Source of the DNA: Bacteroidaceae bacterium
Lineage (GTDB): Bacteria; Bacteroidota; Bacteroidia; Bacteroidales; Bacteroidaceae
Direction: 5' to 3'
Length of the DNA stretch: 34,698 nt
Assembly (NCBI GenBank): GCA_017616445.1
Contig: JAFZYE010000064.1
Coordinates: 1-34,698 of the forward strand
In this document: positions 32,934 through 34,698 of the stretch, in pieces
How the letters are laid out: each line of letters starts with the position of its first letter
Numbering within the stretch: the first letter of the stretch is position 1
The notes under the pieces: model-generated
What the model was told of the DNA's origin: nothing
The model's database searches: none
Seen by the model: only the letters and a program-made list of their open reading frames with translations
Program-made: the position numbers and the translations under genes

Positions 32934-34055
32934 TTAGAGTATTCTCGTTATCTTATACCCTTGTTGCTGGAGCATTGAGAGGATGCCTTCGCTGCCTGGA
33001 GTATTGAGCAGATGAGCCAATCCTACCACGATGAGGGTTGGACGGTCTTTCATCAACTGCGGCAACTGGGTCATCCAATAGCGATTACGGTCACTGATAA
33101 GCACATCATTGCCATATACACGATCGGATTCTGGCATTTCGTTGAGAAAATCTATCAATTCACAACCTTTTCCACTTCTGTAGATGGAATCAATCTTGCC
33201 GATTTGGTTACTGAGTTCATATTGTGCCACTCCTCCCCTATAAATCAACTTTACGAGATTCTTTGCACTAAAGTCATCCAGAAGCAGGTTTATCATATCT
33301 GACTGGCTGTCAATTAAGGCGCCCATTACATTGATGCTGTCAAGCCCTACACTCTTGATACGTGGCTGCTCATCAGGATGTTCTGCTGCATACGCCTCGT
33401 TCATTTCGTTGACCTTTGTAGCAATCATGAGATCCAGCAGCTTATAGTCGCTTGTATAGCCACGAACATCTTTATAGAACTGAGTTATTTTCGACATCGT
33501 AAGTGATTGCCACAGAGAAGGGAGCACAAACGGAAGCGCATATCGATAGGCTTTCTCACCCTGAACAGTCGACATACTCGCCACTTTGTCATTCAATTGG
33601 TAATAGTCTGCCACAAGATCCAACGAATCGAGTTGCTGTGGTGTGAGGTAGCGGGTGTAGGCATCTATCCCTGTGGTATCCAGGAATTCTTGCATCACCG
33701 TAGGCATCTCACGCTCCAATTTAGAGGAGTCAAATCCCTGCAATTTTGCGATAAGACTTGCCATTGTAGCCTGCTGATCAGGATGAATCATCTCTTCCAT
33801 CCCCATCTCTGAGGCCATACACGTGATGGTGCCGAGTATGGAGTCAAGTCCAGGAATCTCATGCATGTAGTCGCCATGAACATAATGCACAGTTCCCAAT
33901 GCATACGAAGGCTTCTGTCCTTTTTTCTCAATCTTGAAGAACACTCCGTCGAGTACCTTCTGCCCCTTCTGCTGAGCCGCGAGAGGTGCAGCGCCCGTCA
34001 CGAGGACGGACACTGCAAATAGTATTAACCTTAATAATCTCGTTTTCATAATCAT
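32934..34055 (-). CDS. TraB/GumN-family protein
   Basis: 373-residue exported protein with a signal peptide (cleavage after LAAQ). It shows the two family signatures: GTVHYVHGDY near the N-terminus and VVGLAHLLNTPGSEGIL near the C-terminus, with Glu in MASEMGMEEM between. TraB/GumN proteins belong to the Tiki/erythromycin-esterase-like superfamily and may be metal-dependent hydrolases; the bacterial substrate is unknown. The ATG at 34055 follows the upstream stop directly (TAAATG), so it is co-translated with the small lipoprotein; a second ATG at 34049 is possible. A relic of a second copy of its 3' end is at 24586-24678. Confidence 0.88.
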   Translation of the reverse strand: MIMKTRLLRLILFAVSVLVTGAAPLAAQQKGQKVLDGVFFKIEKKGQKPSYALGTVHYVHGDYMHEIPGLDSILGTITCMASEMGMEEMIHPDQQATMASLIAKLQGFDSSKLEREMPTVMQEFLDTTGIDAYTRYLTPQQLDSLDLVADYYQLNDKVASMSTVQGEKAYRYALPFVLPSLWQSLTMSKITQFYKDVRGYTSDYKLLDLMIATKVNEMNEAYAAEHPDEQPRIKSVGLDSINVMGALIDSQSDMINLLLDDFSAKNLVKLIYRGGVAQYELSNQIGKIDSIYRSGKGCELIDFLNEMPESDRVYGNDVLISDRNRYWMTQLPQLMKDRPTLIVVGLAHLLNTPGSEGILSMLQQQGYKITRIL

Positions 34056-34514
34056 TTACCACATTCCATAGACAATTAGCCCTGTCTTCTCTCCCTTAGT
34101 TATGTTCAACTTAAAAAAGCGATCTTCTTCATCCTTTTCACCTTCAGGAGCAGGGATTCCATTACCCCACGTTACATTGTATGAGTATTCGTTGTTGTCT
34201 TTGTGCCATCCAGATTTTCCTGCTGCAATCAGCGAATCAATCTGCTCAAACAACTCAGCTGATGGCATCGACTCAAATTCAATATAAAGACTGTCTGTAA
34301 AATCCCCTGTGAAAGTTGTAGGTCCTATAAATGCTTTGGTGACTTGGTATTCAGGGATTCTTATTTTAGTAATTCTTTCAATCCTGTCAGTAGGCCACTC
34401 TTCATATTTAGGAGTCCATTTCTCACCGCCCACACATGAGGTCAGACAAACCAACACCAGCCCAAAAGCAGCAAATGCCCATTTCGACACCTTATTATTA
34501 CTCTTCGTTTCCAT
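34056..34514 (-). CDS. small lipoprotein of unknown function
   Basis: Not recognised. 152 residues with a lipoprotein signal (KWAFAAFGLVLVCLTSC, Cys27). The mature part has a conserved-looking RIERITKIRIPEYQV, then GDFTDSLYIEFESMPSAELF and an aspartate/glutamate-rich stretch before FKLNITKGEKTGLIVYGMW. No catalytic motif. It is placed between a partial upstream gene (24 bases away) and the TraB-like gene with no gap, so it may work with the TraB-like protein. Confidence 0.7.
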   Translation of the reverse strand: METKSNNKVSKWAFAAFGLVLVCLTSCVGGEKWTPKYEEWPTDRIERITKIRIPEYQVTKAFIGPTTFTGDFTDSLYIEFESMPSAELFEQIDSLIAAGKSGWHKDNNEYSYNVTWGNGIPAPEGEKDEEDRFFKLNITKGEKTGLIVYGMW

Positions 34515-34537
34515 AACAGTTTATTCTTGGATTCAAT

Positions 34538-34698
34538 TCACTTTCTTCAGCTGCTTTGTCTTTAGCGTATCTTCCTCTACGCGAAGCTCTGCAGGCTCCA
34601 CAACATCAGCTTTCAGATGACGGGTCTTGATGCCGCCCAACGATGCGCGTGTTTTGCGGAGCACCTTGGTTACACCTTCAATCTCGACATCGCCTGCA
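34538..34698 (-). CDS. C-terminal end of an unidentified gene, partial
   Basis: Open frame from the right edge to a TGA at 34538-34540 on the minus strand, 53 residues. It reads AGDVEIEGVTKVLRKTRASL and then KTRHLKADVVEPAELRVEED with a lysine-rich end (KTKQLKKVN). The family cannot be named from this fragment. Codon pattern and spacing (24 bases to the next ATG) support a real gene in the same unit as the small lipoprotein. Confidence 0.55.

Overview
The window looks like chromosomal DNA from a Prevotella-like member of the Bacteroidales. The evidence is several promoters of the Bacteroidetes type (TTTG, about 20 bases, TAnnTTTG), BACON-domain lipoproteins, BspA-type LRR_5 repeats, PorT/OMP-type beta-barrels, DUF4384, BlaI/M56 pairs, and intergenic short-repeat debris that I associate with Prevotella. 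No rRNA, tRNA, CRISPR array or complete insertion sequence was recognised.

Layout. (1) 1-1829, minus: BlaI repressor and an M56 (BlaR1-like) membrane peptidase that ends in WG repeats and runs off the left edge. (2) 1960-7027, minus: an ECF sigma factor, a one-TM anti-sigma-like protein, a secreted protein of unknown function and a SUMF1-LRR_5 fusion, preceded by a decayed WYL-type regulator relic. (3) 7856-8887, plus: a secreted PI-PLC-like phosphodiesterase between two gene-poor, repeat-rich stretches. (4) 9413-13565, minus: luxS, an SGNH/sialate-O-acetylesterase-like gene and alaS. (5) 13712-16670, plus: three overlapping glycosyltransferase genes. (6) 16684-22373, minus: recJ, recQ, a TPR protein and trpS. 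(7) 22620-24210, minus: an MntA/HepT toxin-antitoxin pair and a YpfJ-like zinc metallopeptidase. (8) 24798-34698: a cell-envelope island. It holds a plus-strand DUF4384 gene facing a six-gene minus-strand operon (three paralogous BACON lipoproteins, two outer-membrane beta-barrels and an LRR_5-caspase fusion), then a TraB/GumN-like gene, a small lipoprotein and a partial gene at the right edge.

The most interesting candidate system is region 8. A textbook promoter at 32802-32833 precedes six tightly spaced genes that would give three surface lipoproteins, two barrels and an exported C14 protease with an intact His/Cys dyad. The only other gene facing it encodes a DUF4384 protein, a domain often associated with caspase-like proteins. 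I infer an envelope-localised caspase module; its function is unknown.

The DNA also carries many small repeats: a 56-nt hairpin element in two copies with a compensatory base-pair change, a 25-bp inverted repeat enclosing further palindromes, a 21-bp tandem repeat, G/C-rich palindromes lying in frame inside two genes, and two pseudogene relics (WYL and TraB).
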